64,000 bases of DNA from Orobanche coerulescens (Eukaryota; Streptophyta; Magnoliopsida; Lamiales; Orobanchaceae). The notes beneath the pieces were generated by a model that worked only from the letters and a program-made list of their open reading frames with translations, had not been told where the DNA came from and made no database searches. This document shows, one piece after another, positions 1 through 12,500 of the stretch. The translations under genes and the position numbers were made by a program. The first letter of the stretch is position 1. Each line of letters opens with the position of its first letter. The stretch spans positions 496,001 through 560,000 of the forward strand of contig JAWKAU010000035.1 in assembly GCA_033398695.1 (NCBI GenBank), written 5' to 3'.

Positions 1-454
1 ACAGCGCCGTAAACCCTTTAGATAAGGATTTACAAGGCTAATTTTAGGAGAAGTGTAAAAACAATACAATCGAACAACTGAATTTCAAATACAGATTTGA
101 TTCAACCGATCAAATAAGTTAACTTATACAACCATATCGAATTGACTTCATTAAAGCAGACGTACTCGAGTACTAAACGAACCAAGAAGACCAATCACAA
201 TAACAATAACATCAATCACATCACTGAGCCATTCCATCGTCCTGTCGGTACTGTGTTTGCCTCCCCGCTCCTCGGCTACCTGAACATCAAAACAATGTCC
301 ACCCCCGAAGGGGTTAGCAAAACAATGCTAGTACAAGTATCATCATACAATAAATCATCAAAGCATCATAAAGCATGCAAAACGGACTTCCGCCACCGGA
401 ATCCAACGATGCGAATCCTCACGATTCCATCAACACAATACAAGGTAATCCAGC

Positions 455-619
455 GATCCAGCGCCCTCAGCATAGATCCCCATGATGATCCCGTCGGACC
501 AACGCATGGTGGAAAACCCGTCCAACGATCCAGCGCCCTCAGCATAGATCCCCATGATGATCCCGTCGGACCAACGCATGGTGGACGTTCGATCCAGCGC
601 CCTCAGCATAGATCCTCAT
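455..619. repeat. LTR minisatellite, 2.4 units of 64-72 bp
   Basis: Units begin at 455, 527 and 591 with GATCCAGCGCCCTCAGCATA and run through a segment ending in GCATGGTGG; the third unit is cut short. The same block occurs in LTR2 (about 7671-7833), LTR3 (about 15410-15572) and, in opposite orientation, the solo LTR at 26566-26735. A more distant two-unit version occurs in LTR-D at 37555-37680. It marks these LTRs as relatives. No coding function is inferred. Confidence 0.85.
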
Positions 620-991
620 GACCCCCTCGGATCATTTATACCATAACCAATCAATTATGCATACACATATGCATTTCAATATGTTCATCAATACGAACAA
701 ACAACAACGAATATCACGAGAATTTTCAGAAATACATCTCATATTCAACAATATGAATAAAACCACAAGCATGATAAATCGAACTCGACATATGATACTT
801 GCCTCAAAAAAATGGCAAGGACGAAACACTTCAATGATCTCAACACACTCGAAGGCCGCCTCCTTCGATCAACGTAACAAGCTCGAACCTTAACAAAAGG
901 AATGATATACAAATCATCTCAAGTCGAACGATGGCCTAACAATTCGGTCTACGGCCGAAAAGCTCAAAATAAACAATCTGCCTGGACTGCT

Positions 992-1183
992 TAGCGTGCG
1001 CTACGTACTCTACGTAACGTGCGCTAAGCAGGCCGGTTAGCGTACGCTATCGTGTAAGACTAGCGTGCGCTAGTTACGAACTGACAGTTTGAACCGGCCG
1101 ATACATAACGTACGCTACGTACGTTTTGTACGTTAACTGAACCCCGATGGCGCACGTTAACTCACATATGTTAGCGTGCGCTA
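992..1183 (-). promoter_or_regulatory. Second dyad array of LTR1 (TAGCG-NN-CGCTA), downstream of the TATA box
   Basis: Dyads start at 992, 1015, 1038 and 1061 (exactly 23 bp apart), then at 1106, 1124, 1148 and 1172 (18, 24, 24). The first four read TAGCGTGCGCTA, TAACGTGCGCTA, TAGCGTACGCTA and TAGCGTGCGCTA; copies at 1124 and 1148 are degenerate. In element orientation the array lies about 0.7-0.9 kb downstream of the TATA box. The solo LTR and LTR-E show no equivalent here. Role unknown: an enhancer, alternative promoter or protein-binding array is possible. Confidence 0.75.
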
Positions 1184-1847
1184 ACGTTGCATGGCAGAAT
1201 ACTGCTAACGGAGAAACTGGGTTGAAAGGTGGTGAATTCATGAATTCTATGTTGATACAACAAGTCATCCTCAAGCATGTCATGCTAAAAAAAAGGTTTG
1301 TGGAAGTTCCATGATCATGAGGTACAACTTATACGGATAATCATCTCAACAACATATCTTTTCTAAGATCTTCACGAAATATACCAAGTTCCGATTATTT
1401 CAAGTCCCAAAACATATGATTCCTTATGTAAAACATACGAACTAGGAAATCTCCGATTACTGATCATAAATCGATTTGAAAACGCTTAGGAGTCCACAAA
1501 CTGAGATGGTTCAAAGGTTCATACGATCAATAGTGCCGATACGTCAAAAGTATACTTATAACATGTGATGACCGATCATAAACGAAATAACTGGCTAACA
1601 AAACATGATCAGACGTCCTTAAAAACATTACTAACATCGGTGAAGAATCACCTACCTCAAAGTAGTGAAGAACACGGAGGAGAATGAAGCAATCCAACAC
1701 CGAAAGCTTGAACACCAATCTCCAATGATATACGATCTTCAATCACGAACTAGGATGTTGATATGAAGTGTTTGGGGTGAAGGAAGTTATGTTCTAAGTG
1801 TAGGAATTCGAGTAATGAGAGTAGAAATCACGAATAGGATGCTGTCC

Positions 1848-2162
1848 TATTTATAATAAATGGCTATTAGCGCGCGCTAGACCCTGTTCGTAGCGTGCGC
1901 TAACGGCTCACAGTCTAAACTGTACTCGGCACTTAGCGTGCGCTACGCATATACCTGTAGCGTGCGCTAAGGCGTTGACTCGGCTTTTCCCGAAAGCCGT
2001 CCAGGTACATCCGACACTATCCGACAGGGGTCCCCCGACCAGATCTCACCTACCGCACGTCCCAATCAATTTGACCACGCATAGCGTGCGCTAAGGACCC
2101 TCAGTAGCGTGCGCTATGAACCCTCGTTAGCGCACGCTAAACATATCCAGTAGCGTGCGCTA
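1848..2162 (-). promoter_or_regulatory. LTR1 core promoter: TATA box and upstream phased dyad array
   Basis: On the minus strand a TATAAATA box (1848-1855) is preceded, 12 bp away, by eight near-palindromes starting at 1868, 1891, 1934, 1958, 2082, 2105, 2128 and 2151. The distal four are exactly 23 bp apart with 11-bp spacers of different sequence. The centre of each dyad varies (TG, CA or CG) but the TAGCG and CGCTA arms are constant. Promoter status is inferred from the TATA box and position within U3; binding by a dimeric protein is a hypothesis. Confidence 0.78.
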
Positions 2163-2311
2163 GATGCGCAGATTTACCATCTTTAAATCACAACCACGAA
2201 TTTAAACGCTCGACAACATCGGATTATGAAATACGGAAAATAGTACTCAGACAAAAGTACAATTATTACAATATCACAAGTTCCAAATACATAGAAATTT
2301 CGGGTATTACA

Positions 2312-2349
2312 TCCTTCCTCCCTAAAAAGAAGTTTCGTCCCGAAACTTA
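2312..2349 (-). promoter_or_regulatory. Polypurine tract and adjacent stem-loop of A1
   Basis: Minus strand: AGGGAGGAAGGA abuts the LTR (2312-2323), the normal plus-strand primer site. A few bases upstream in the transcript is a hairpin with 8-bp arms AAGTTTCG and CGAAACTT around a GGA loop (2330-2348). The pol stop codon (2347-2349) overlaps the first arm. The same stem-loop stands before the polypurine tract in A2, C, D, E and the non-coding element. Confidence 0.85.
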
Positions 2350-5300
2350 AGATGAAAACAACTCCGGATATCTAGTCTTCATACTGTCCTCCGTTTCCCA
2401 AGTGGCCTCTTCGACTCCATGTCGTGACCATTGTACTTTAACCAAGTGTATTGGTTTATTCCTCAATTGTTTGATCCGGCTCTCAAGTATCTTGATTGGT
2501 CTTTCTTCGAAGGTGCCATCATTAGCTATTTCGATCTCGTCGAAATCAATGACGTGACTGGGGTCCGGTACATACTTCCGCAGTTGGGATACGTGAAACA
2601 CATTGTGAACGTGACTCAGCAATGGTGGTAAGGCCAACCTGTATTCTAAATCTCCCACTCTCTCGAGGATCTCGAATGGTCCGATATATCTCGGACTAAG
2701 TTTGCCTCTCCTCCCAAAACGGAAAATCCCTCGTGTAGGAGACACCTTCAATAGTACATGGTCTCCTGCGTCGAACTCTAAAGGGCGACGACGTACATCT
2801 GCATAAGACTTTTGTCGACTCTGGGCAGTCAACAGTCTCTCTCGAATCAAAGCTATCTTCTATCGAGTTTGAATAATCAATTCCGGTTCCGTCCCGATCA
2901 AATCCGAAGAATCATCCCAACACAGGGGTGATCGGCATCTTCTCCCGTATAAAGCTTCAAATGGGGCCATCTTAATAGAAGCATGCCAACTATTATTATA
3001 GGTGAACTCGATCAAGGGCAAGTGAACTTCCCAATCAGTCGACCAATCTAATGCACAAGCTCTAAGCATGTCCTCTACTGTCTGTATAGTTCTTTCAGAC
3101 TGACCATCCGTTTGGGGATGATAAGCTGTGCTAAAGTTGAGCTCAGTCCCCAAAGCCCTGTGAACTGCTTTCCAGAAGTGTGACACGAAACGGCCATCTC
3201 GATCCGAAATAATGGTCTTCGGCGTCCCGTGCAATATGACTATCTCCGCAATAAATATTCGTGCCAATCTCTCGGGTCCCCATGTATCTTTAATTCCCAG
3301 GAAATGAGCCGACTTGGTTAGTCGATCAACTACAACCCAAATCATGTTCATTCCCGTTCTAGTCCTTGGCATACTAGTGATGAAATCCATCGAGATATCC
3401 TCCCACTTCCATTCAGGGATCGGAAGCGGCTTTAACATTCCGGCAGGTCGCTGATGTTCAATCTTAACCTACTGACAAGTCAAACACTTCGAAACGTACT
3501 CTGCTACGTCCTTCTTCATATTCCCCCACCAGAAGTTTTGCTTTAGATCCTTATACATCTTACTACTGCCTGGGTGAATAGAATAGGGCGCGCTATGAGC
3601 TTCCTTCAAAATTGTCCGTCTCAAATCATCATCATCGGGAACGCAAAATCGACTCTGAAATCTCAGAACTCCATCGTCTTGTATTACGAATCCTGGGGCT
3701 TTTCCTTCTTTTACTTCGTCACATAATCGAAGGATCAGAGAATCGTTCAATTGTTTAGACTTGATCTCCTCGACTAATGATGAAGTCAGTTCCATCACAT
3801 AAAGTTGCCCTTGGATTCCTGGTGCCCATACTTCAATCCTCGCGGATCGGGCCGTTGAATACTGGTTTGGGACGTAAGTGCTTCCAACACTCGAAGAGAA
3901 ACAGGTTTACGGCTCAAAGCATCAGCTACTACGTTTGCTTTCCCCGGATGATAAAGAATCTCCAAGTCGTAATCCTTGATCAATTCCAGCCACCTTCTCT
4001 GCCTCATGTTTAATTCTTTCTGACTGAAGATGTACTTGAGGCTCTTATGATCTGTAAAAATCTGACAATGAGTGCCGTACAAATAATGTCGCCAAATTTT
4101 CAAGGCAAAGACCACAACTGCTAGCTCCAGATCATGAGTCGGGTAATTAATCTCGTATGGTTTCAATTGCCGAGAGGCATAAGCAATCACTTTATCCTTC
4201 TGCATCAACACACAACCCAAACCCTGATTCGAAGCGTCGCTGTATACCATGAATCCATCGGCCTCTCGACAGCGCTAATATAGGTGTCGTCACCCTCCTC
4301 TTAAGTTCGTCAAAACCACTGCACTTCTCATTCCACATGAACTTTTGAGTTTTCTCAGAATAATTGGGTGAGCGGTCGAGCAATTTTGGAAAATCCCTCT
4401 ACAAAGCGGCGATAATATCCGGCAAGTCCTAAGAAGCTTCAGACTTCTTTCACGTTTTTAGAGCTTCCCAATCCAAGATTGCTTCGACTTTCTTCGGTCC
4501 ACCTGAACTCCGGCTGATATCACATGCCCAAGAAAAGTTACTTCCTTAAGCCGTAACTCGCATTTTGAAAATTTTGCATACAAATTGTTCCTTCCTCAAG
4601 GTGCTTAAAACCACACGTAGATGTTCGGATGTTCCTCTGCGTCCTCGAATATATCAGATGTCATCAATGAAGACGACCACAAATTTATCCAAGTATTCCA
4701 AGAATACCCGATTCATCAATTGCATGAATATCATGGAGCATTGGTAAGTCCAAACGGCATCACTACGAATTCATAATGCCTGCATCGATCTCAAAGCGAT
4801 TTCGGTATATCCGATTCCTTAATTCTCAACTGGTGGTATCCTGATCGTAAGTCAATCTTCGAGAATACCCTTGCCCCTTGCAGTTGATCAAACAAGTCGT
4901 CGATCCGAGGTATAGGATACTTATTCTTGATCGTCATCTTGTTGAGCTCCCTGTAATCAATACACAGTCGGAGGGATCCGTCTTTCTTTCGGACAAATAG
5001 AACGGGCGCTCCCCAAGGAGAAACACTAGGTTGGATATAGCCCTTCTGTAACAATTCCTCCAGTTGCTTCTTGAGTTCATACATCTCGGTTGGCGCCATG
5101 CGGTATGGTGCTCTGGAAATAGGAGCTGCTCCAGGCTCTAGTTCGATAGTGAATTCCACTCCCCTCTGCGGAGGTAACCCAGGTAGTTCGTCAGGAAATA
5201 CATCTGAGAACTCATTCACAACTGAAATAGACGAGAGCTCTACTCCTTCCTCTTTTCTCATGGCATAGCACCAAAGTCCGTGACATCCCTGCTTCAGTAA

Positions 5301-6944
5301 TTTCACGGCTTTCATTGCCTTGATCAATTTTCCCGAGCTTCCCGGTCTCCATCCCCGGAATAAGTGTTCAGATCCGTCATCAGCAATGATGGAAATGACT
5401 CTCTCTCGGTAATTCAGCACAGCTCCATAACGGTTGAGCCAATCATCTCCGAGAATTAAATCGTCACCGTAGATGTCAACTACAATAAGATTCGATGGCC
5501 AATCTCTTCCTTCTATAGATACTGGGAAATCCCTAGCTTCTAAGGTTCCCACAATTTTCTCTCCGCTCGGTAATCCCACAACATAAGGTTCACAATTATA
5601 CAAGCACGAGATTTTCAAACGATTAACACAGTTCAAAGATATAAAAGAATGCGTAGCTCCTGAATCGAACAAGACACTAACTGGTTGCAAAAGGATCTGA
5701 ATCGCACTGATGCAACAATGTGTTCGATCATCGATTTCCTCATTTCGTGCAGGCGTGGAGGAACGGACCCGGATCGATGTCTCTCTCTTCCCAGCCGTCT
5801 GAAATCCACTTTGCTGCGTCTGGTTCACACTCGTCTCCTTCGGGACTGGAGCTGGAGTGCGAGTACCAAAAGATTGGGTCGCATTCCCACAAAATGTTGC
5901 ACGATGTCCTTCCTGTCCACACTCGAAACAGGTCACAGCAGGCGCGAAACAATCACGTCGAACATGTCCCGCCTTGCCACAGTTGTAACACTTTTTTCCT
6001 GCGTCCGAAACAGTCGGTGCTGCCCGGAACTTCTTTCCACCTCGAGAAGGATGCAGAGTTCTCCTGGATGAATGAAAAGAGGACTGACCCTTGCGAGGTC
6101 CGCTAATCTTATCCTCCGTGAAGTTGCCAGACACCTTCTGTTTCTTTGCTTCCGTCGCTTTATCTACTGCTGCCTCCTTCATATCATAGGCCAACGCCTT
6201 GTCCTGATACTGTCGCAAGGTGGTACATTCAAATCCAGACATATACTGCTGAATTTCCGGCTTCATTCGCATGTCAAAATGAAAAATCTTCTCCGCCTCG
6301 GTCCTGACCAAGTGGCGCACATAAGTCAGCTGGTGATTAAAAGTCTTAATCACGTCCGTCACAGATGCTTCCAAATTTTGTGGTGAGAAAAACTCCCGAA
6401 CTCGGGCTTCTCTAACCGGACGAGGACAATACTGTGCCTCCATCATCACTTTGAATTTCGTCCAGTCAACATTGTGCTCCTCTGGTCGAATGGCCTCCCA
6501 CCAGTCGAAAGCCTCCCCGGTCAAAAGATACTGGGCGACCGGAACCTTCCTATTGTTGGGACAGTTAATCCCCGCAAAAATCTTCTCTAATTCCTTCAGC
6601 CAATGATCCCACGAAAGCGTCTCAGCGGAACCGTCAAATTTCGGAGGATGCAATTTGACCACCTCGGTAAGCCATTTATCTCCCCGATTATCCACGTTAT
6701 TCTGCTGTCCCATCGCCGTCTGCATGCGATCCACAACTTGAGCAAACTGGTTTATCTGGGCAACCACTCGAAGCACTCCCGGCACGTTAGGATCTGCATC
6801 ATTATTTGCCGATCCCTGCTGTCCCCCGGAATGTGAATCCGTTTGACTAGCGGCTATCTCTGGGGTAGATACCGACTCTTCTTGCCTCACATTTCCACGT
6901 CCGCGTCCACGACCGCGTCCGCGTCCACGACCGCCTCTCAACAT
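2347..6944 (-). pseudogene. Chromovirus A1 gag-pol (Tekay/Del type), broken
   Basis: Minus-strand polyprotein from an Arg-Gly-rich N terminus (Met at 6944). Domains in order: retrotransposon Gag (about 6610-6300); two CCHC knuckles (5947-5988 and 5889-5931, CYNCGKAGH...C and CFECGQEGH...C); protease with DSGATHSF (about 5650-5670); RT (about 5110-4200); RNase H (about 4290-3900); integrase with H2C2 finger (about 3600-3470) and core with ISDRDGRF and HPQTDGQSE (3438-2900); and a C-terminal chromodomain ending ATWETEDS (about 2560-2350). Stops at 3469-3471 (CAG to TAG) and 2860-2862 (GAG to TAG), plus several frame breaks between 3795 and 4800, interrupt it. The breaks at 4190-4800 and 5690-5830 coincide with lost CAG/CTG triplets and may be sequence errors. 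The chromodomain and [10 protein letters not shown] linker support Tekay/Del. Confidence 0.93.
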
Positions 6945-7168
6945 ACTGTAAACATAAATACTCAATATCCAGGACAAACTTTCTCAAAGTACATCCATTA
7001 AGGTTTACAAAACGTGAATTAAATAAAACAGTAGTATTCGAGATTAGGAAACTTACAACCACAGTCCACACGACGATGCTGGCTCAGCAGTGATGTTACG
7101 AACGACCAATAATCAAATAACGTAAACAGACCCAACTAACCCGACTGCCAAGATATACATAAATCTTA

Positions 7169-7180
7169 GATCCGATACCA
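7169..7180 (-). other. Primer binding site of A1 (initiator tRNA-Met)
   Basis: Minus strand TGGTATCGGATC, five bases inside the LTR2 edge. It matches the usual plant TGGTATCAGAGC site, complementary to the 3' end of initiator tRNA-Met, with mismatches at two or three positions. It sets LTR2 as the 5' LTR of A1. The leader between here and gag (6945-7168) holds nothing else recognisable. Confidence 0.85.
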
Positions 7181-8205
7181 TATTCTGTAACACCCCGAGA
7201 TATTCGGAATAATTACAGCGCCGTAAACCCTTTAGATAAGGATTTACAAGGCTAATTTTAGGAGAAGTGTAAAAACAATACAATCGAACAACTGAAGTTC
7301 AAATACAGATTTGATTCAACCGATCAAATAAGTTAACTTATACAACCATATCGAATTGACTTCATTAAAGCAGACGTACTCGAGTACTAAACGAACCAAG
7401 AAGACCAATCACAATAACAATAACATCAATCACATCACTGAGCCATTCCATCGTCCTGTCGGTACTGTGTTTGCCTCCCTGCTCCTCGGCTACCTGAACA
7501 TCAAAACAATGTCCACCCCCGAAGGGGTTAGCAAAACAATGCTAGTACAAGTATCATCATACAATAAATCATCAAAGCATCATAAAGCATGCAAAACGGA
7601 CTTCCGCCACCGGAATCCAACGATGCGAATCCTCACGATTCCATCAACACAATACAAGGTAATCCAGCGATCCAGCGCCCTCAGCATAGATCCCCATGAT
7701 GATCCCGTTGGACCAACGCATGGTGGAAAACCCGTCCAACGATCCAGTGCCCTCAGCATAGATCCCCATGATGATCCCGTCGGACCAACGCATGGTGGAC
7801 GTTCGATCCAGCGCCCTCAGCATAGATCCTCATGACCCCCTCGGATCATTTATACCATAACCAATCAATTATGCATACACATATGCATTTCAATATGTTC
7901 ATCAATACGAACAAACAACAACGAATATCACGAGAATTTTCAGAAATACATCTCATATTCAACAATATGAATAAAACCACAAGCATGATAAATCGAACTC
8001 GACATATGATACTTGCCTCAAAAAAATGGCAAGGACGAAACACTTCAATGATCTCGACACACTCGAAGGCCGCCTCCTTCGATCAACGTAACAAGCTCGA
8101 AGCTTAACAAAAGGAATGATATACAAATCATCTCAAGTCGAACAATGGCCTAACAATTCGGTCTACGGCCGAAAAGCTCAAAATAAACAATGTGCCTGGA
8201 CTGCT

Positions 8206-8392
8206 TAGCGTGCGCTACGTACTCTACGTAACGTGCGCTAAGCAGGCCTGTTAGCGTACGCTATCGTGTAAGACTAGCGTGCGCTAGTTACGAATCGAGA
8301 TTTGAACTGCCGATACATAACGTCGCTACGTCGTTTTGTACGTTAATCGAACCCGATGGCGCACGTTAACTCACATATGTTAGCGTGCGCTA
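8206..8392 (-). promoter_or_regulatory. Second dyad array of LTR2
   Basis: Counterpart of 992-1183. The first four dyads keep 23-bp spacing from 8206. The later part is disturbed by small deletions (CGTCGCT where LTR1 has CGTACGCT), so spacing there should not be trusted until reads are checked. Confidence 0.7.
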
Positions 8393-9063
8393 ACGTTGCA
8401 TGTGAGAATCGCTAACGGAAAAATCAAGTTGAAAGGTGGTGAATTCATGAATTCTATGTTGATACAACAAGTCATCCTCAAGCATGTCATGCTAAGAAAA
8501 AGGTTTGTGGAAGTTCCATGATCATGAGGTACAACTTATACGGATAATCATCTCAACAACATATCTTTTCTAAGATCTTCACGAAATATACCAAGTTCCG
8601 ATTATTTCAAGTCCCAAAACATATGATTCCTTACGTAAAACATACGAACTAGGAAATCTCCGATTACTGATCATAAATCGATTTGAAAACGCTTAGGAGT
8701 CCACAAACTGAGATGGTTCAAAGGTTCATACGATCAATAGTGTCGATACGTCAAAAGTATCCTTCTAACATGTGATGACCGATCATAAACGAAATAACTG
8801 GCTAACAAAACATGATCAGACGTCCTTAAAAACATTACTAACATCGGTGAAGAATCACCTACCTCAAAGTAGTGAAGAACACGGAGGAGAATGAAGCAAT
8901 CCAACACCGAAAGCTTGAACACCAATCTCCAATGATATACGATCTTCAATCATGAACTAGGATGTTGATATGAAGTGTTTGGGGTGAAGGAAGTTATCTT
9001 CTAAGTGTAGGAATTCGAGTAATGAGAGTAGAGAGAACTGAAATCACGAATAGGATGCTGTCC

Positions 9064-9378
9064 TATTTATAATAAATGGCTATTAGCGCGCGCTAGACCC
9101 TGTTCGTAGCGTGCGCTAACGGCTCACAGTCTAAACTGTACTCGGCACTTAGCGTGCGCTACGCATATACCTGTAGCGTGCGCTAAGGCGTTGACTCGGC
9201 TTTTCCCGAAAGCCATCTAGGTACATCCGACACTATCCGACAGGGGTCCCCCGACCAGATCTCACCTACCACACGTCCCAATCAATTTGACCACGCATAG
9301 CGTGCGCTAAGGACCCTCAGTAGCGTGCGCTATGAACCCTCGTTAGCGCACGCTAAACATATCCAGTAGCGTGCGCTA
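9064..9378 (-). promoter_or_regulatory. LTR2 core promoter: TATA box and upstream dyad array
   Basis: TATA box at 9064-9071 (minus strand) and eight TAGCG-NN-CGCTA dyads from 9084 to 9378, at the same spacing as LTR1 (offset 7216). No dyad in this array differs from LTR1. Confidence 0.78.
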
Positions 9379-9527
9379 GATGCGCAGATTTACCATCTTT
9401 AAATCACAACCACGAATTTAAACGCTCGACAACATCGGATTATGAAATACGGAAAATAGTACTCAGACAAAAGTACAATTATTACAATATCACAAGTTCC
9501 AAATACATAGAAATTTCGGGTATTACA

Positions 9528-9565
9528 TCCTTCCTCCCTAAAAAGAAGTTTCGTCCCGAAACTTA
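9528..9565 (-). promoter_or_regulatory. Polypurine tract and adjacent stem-loop of A2
   Basis: Identical to A1: purine tract 9528-9539 next to LTR2, then a stem-loop with arms at 9546-9553 and 9557-9564 around GGA (minus strand). Confidence 0.85.
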
Positions 9566-12500
9566 AGATGAAAACAACTCCGGATATCTAGTCTTCATAC
9601 TGTCCTCCGTTTCTCAAGTGGCCTCTTCGACTCCATGTCGTGACCATTGTACTTTAACCAAGTGTATTGGTTTATTCCTCAATTGTTTGATCCGGCTCTC
9701 AAATATATTGATTGGTCTTTCTTCGAAGGTGCCATCATTAGCTATTTCGATCTCGTCGAAATCAATGACGTGACTGGGGTCCGGTACATACTTCCGCAGT
9801 TGGGATACGTGAAACACATTGTGAACGTGACTTAGCGATGGTGGTAAGGCCAACCTGTATGCTAAATCTCCCACTCTCTCGAGGATCTCGAATGGTCCGA
9901 TATATCTCGGACTAAGTTTGCCTCTCCTCCCAAAACGGAAAATCCCTCGTGTAGGAGACACCTTCAATAGTACATGGTCTCCTGCGTCGAACTCTAAAGG
10001 GCGACGACGTACATCTGCATAAGACTTTTGTCGACTCTGGGCAGTCAACAGTCTCTCTCGAATCAAAGCTATCTTCTCTCGAGTCTGAATAATCAATTCC
10101 AGTTCCGTCCCGATCAAATCCGAAGAATCATCCCAACACAGGGTGATCGGCATCTTCTCCCGTATAAAGCTTCAAATGGGGCCATCTTAATAGAAGCATG
10201 CCAACTGTTATTATAGGTGAACTCGATCAAGGGCAAGTGAACTTCCCAATCAGTCGACCAATCTAATGCACAAGCTCTAAGCATGTCCTCTACTGTCTGT
10301 ATTAGGGCTGGGACTTTGGACCCGAATAACCGAAGATCCGAACCGAAATTGACATTTCGGTTCGGTTCGGTTCAGGTTTTAAGAAAAAAATTATTTATAA
10401 ATTTCGGGTTCGGGTCCTGCAATAAATTTCGGGTTCGGGTTCGGTTATTGTAATTTTAAAATTTCAATAACCGTACTACCCGATATTAGTGACAATACCC
10501 GAACAAAATTTCGGGTTTTCCTGTTATTTTTGAAAATTTCGGTTTTCCTAGGTTATTTCGAAAATTTCTTATTTCAAGTAAATGTAAAAATTTCGGTTCG
10601 GTTATTTCAAAATTAATCAAGTAATGTAAAAATTTCGGGTTTTCCGTTATTTCAAAATTTCGGGTTGTAAATTTCGTTCGGTTTTTCGGTTTTTGGTAAA
10701 ATTACTTGGTTCCTAGAAATTCGGTTCTGAGAAAAAGTCGAACCGAACCCGAATTACATAACACATCCGGAACTTCGGTTCCTTGCTTTTTTCAAGAAAC
10801 CGAACTATCCCATTTCTAGTCTCAGTATAGTTCTTTCGCATCACCATCCGTTTGGGGATGATAAGTCGGCTAAAGTTGAGCTCACCCCCAAAGCCCTGTG
10901 AATCGCCTTCCGTGTGACACGAAACGCCATCTCGATCCGAAATAATGGTCTTCGCCCCGCAATCCGACTATCTCCGCAATAAATATTCGTGCCAATCTCT
11001 CGTCCCCATGTATCTTTAATTCCCAGAAATGAGCCGACTTGGTTAGTCGATCAACTACAACCCAAATCATGTTCATTCCCGTTCTAGTCCTTGGCATACT
11101 AGTGATGAAATCCATCGAAATATCCTCCCACTTCCATTCGGGGATCGAAGCGGCTTTAACATTCCTAGTGTCGCCGATGTTCAATCTTAACTCGCCGACA
11201 AGTCAAACACTTCAAACGATCACTCGTCCTTCTTCATATTCCCCACCAAGTTTTGCTTTAGATCCTTATACATCTTACTACCGTTGGGTGAATAGAATAG
11301 GCGCGCTATGAGCTTCCTTCAAAATTGTCCGTCTCAAATCATCATCATCGGGAACGCAAAATCGACTCAAATCTCGTAACTCCATCGTCTTGTATTACGA
11401 ATCACGGGCTTTTCCTTCTTTTACTTCGTCACATAATCGAAGGATCGAGAATCGCTCAATTGTTTAGACTTGATCTCCTCGACTAGTGATGAAGTCGGGC
11501 CCATCACATAAAGTTGCCCTTGGATTCCTGGTGCCCATACTTCAATCCCCTCGCGGATCGGTTCCGTTGAATACTGGTTTGGGACGTAAGTGCTTCCAAC
11601 ACTCGAAGAGAAACAGTTTACGGCTCAAAGCATCACTACTACGTTTGCTTTCCCAGGATGATAAAGAATCTCCAAGTCGTAATCCTTGATCAATTCCACC
11701 ACCTTCTCTCGCCTCATGTTTAATTCTTTTCCGATCAAGATGTACTTGAGGCTCTTATGATCTGTAAAAATCTGACAATGAGTGCCGTACAAATAATGTC
11801 GCCAAATTTTCAAGGCAAAGACCACAACTGCTAGCTCCAGATCATGAGTCGGGTAATTAATCTCGTATGGTTTCAATTGCCGAGAGGCATAAGCAATCAC
11901 TTTATCCTTCTGCATCAACACACAACCCAAACCCTGATTCGAAGCGTCGCTGTATACCATGAATCCATCAGTTCCCTCTGGCAGTGCTAATATAGGTGCT
12001 ATCGTCAGCCTCCTCTTAAGTTCGTCAAAACCAGCCTGGCACTTCTCATTCCACATGAACTTTTGAGTTTTCTGTAACAGCTGGGTGAGCGGTCGAGCAA
12101 TTTTGGAAAATCCCTCTACAAAGCGGCGATAATATCCAGCAAGTCCTAAGAAGCTTCAGACTTCTTTCACGTTTTTAGGAGCTTCCCAATCGAAGATTGC
12201 TTCGACTTTCTTCGGGTCCACCTGAACTCCATCGGCTGATATCACATGCCCAAGAAAAGTTACTTCCTTAAGCCAGAACTCGCATTTTGAAAATTTTGCA
12301 TACAACTGTTCCTTCCTCAAGGTGCTTAAAACCACACGTAGATGTTCAGCATGTTCCTCTGCGTCCCTCGAATATATCAGGATGTCATCAATGAAGACGA
12401 CCACAAATTTATCCAAGTATTCCAAGAATACCCGATTCATCAATTGCATGAATACTGCGGGAGCATTGGTAAGTCCAAACGGCATCACTACGAATTCATA

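Larger units (their letters stand above)
1..2311 (-). mobile_element. LTR1 of tandem chromovirus A (3' LTR of copy A1), left edge off window
   Basis: Position 1 corresponds to position 7215 of the complete middle LTR, so about 29 bases of this LTR lie outside the window. The right edge ...GGGTATTACA at 2311 is followed by a polypurine tract. Read on the minus strand the LTR starts TGTAATACCCG and ends GGTGTTACA, as usual for plant Ty3/gypsy. It holds a TATA box, two arrays of a 12-bp dyad and a minisatellite, described separately. Compared with LTR2 and LTR3 it lacks about 9-11 bases near 1825. Small open frames inside it recur in every LTR copy and are not genes. Confidence 0.93.
7186..9527 (-). 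mobile_element. LTR2, shared: 5' LTR of A1 and 3' LTR of A2 (2342 bp)
   Basis: A complete TG...CA LTR. Its left side touches the A1 primer binding site and its right side touches the A2 polypurine tract, so one LTR serves two elements. It is almost the same as LTR1 and LTR3. The minisatellite lies at about 7671-7833. Around 8285-8450 it carries small gaps relative to LTR1 at CTG/CAG sites and some CG-rich sites, probably an artefact. Confidence 0.95.

Noticed and set aside
142..893. Recurring open frames of 91-159 codons at the start of each A LTR
   Set aside because: They lie wholly inside LTR1, LTR2 and LTR3, are low in complexity, follow the minisatellite, and have no relative outside these LTRs.
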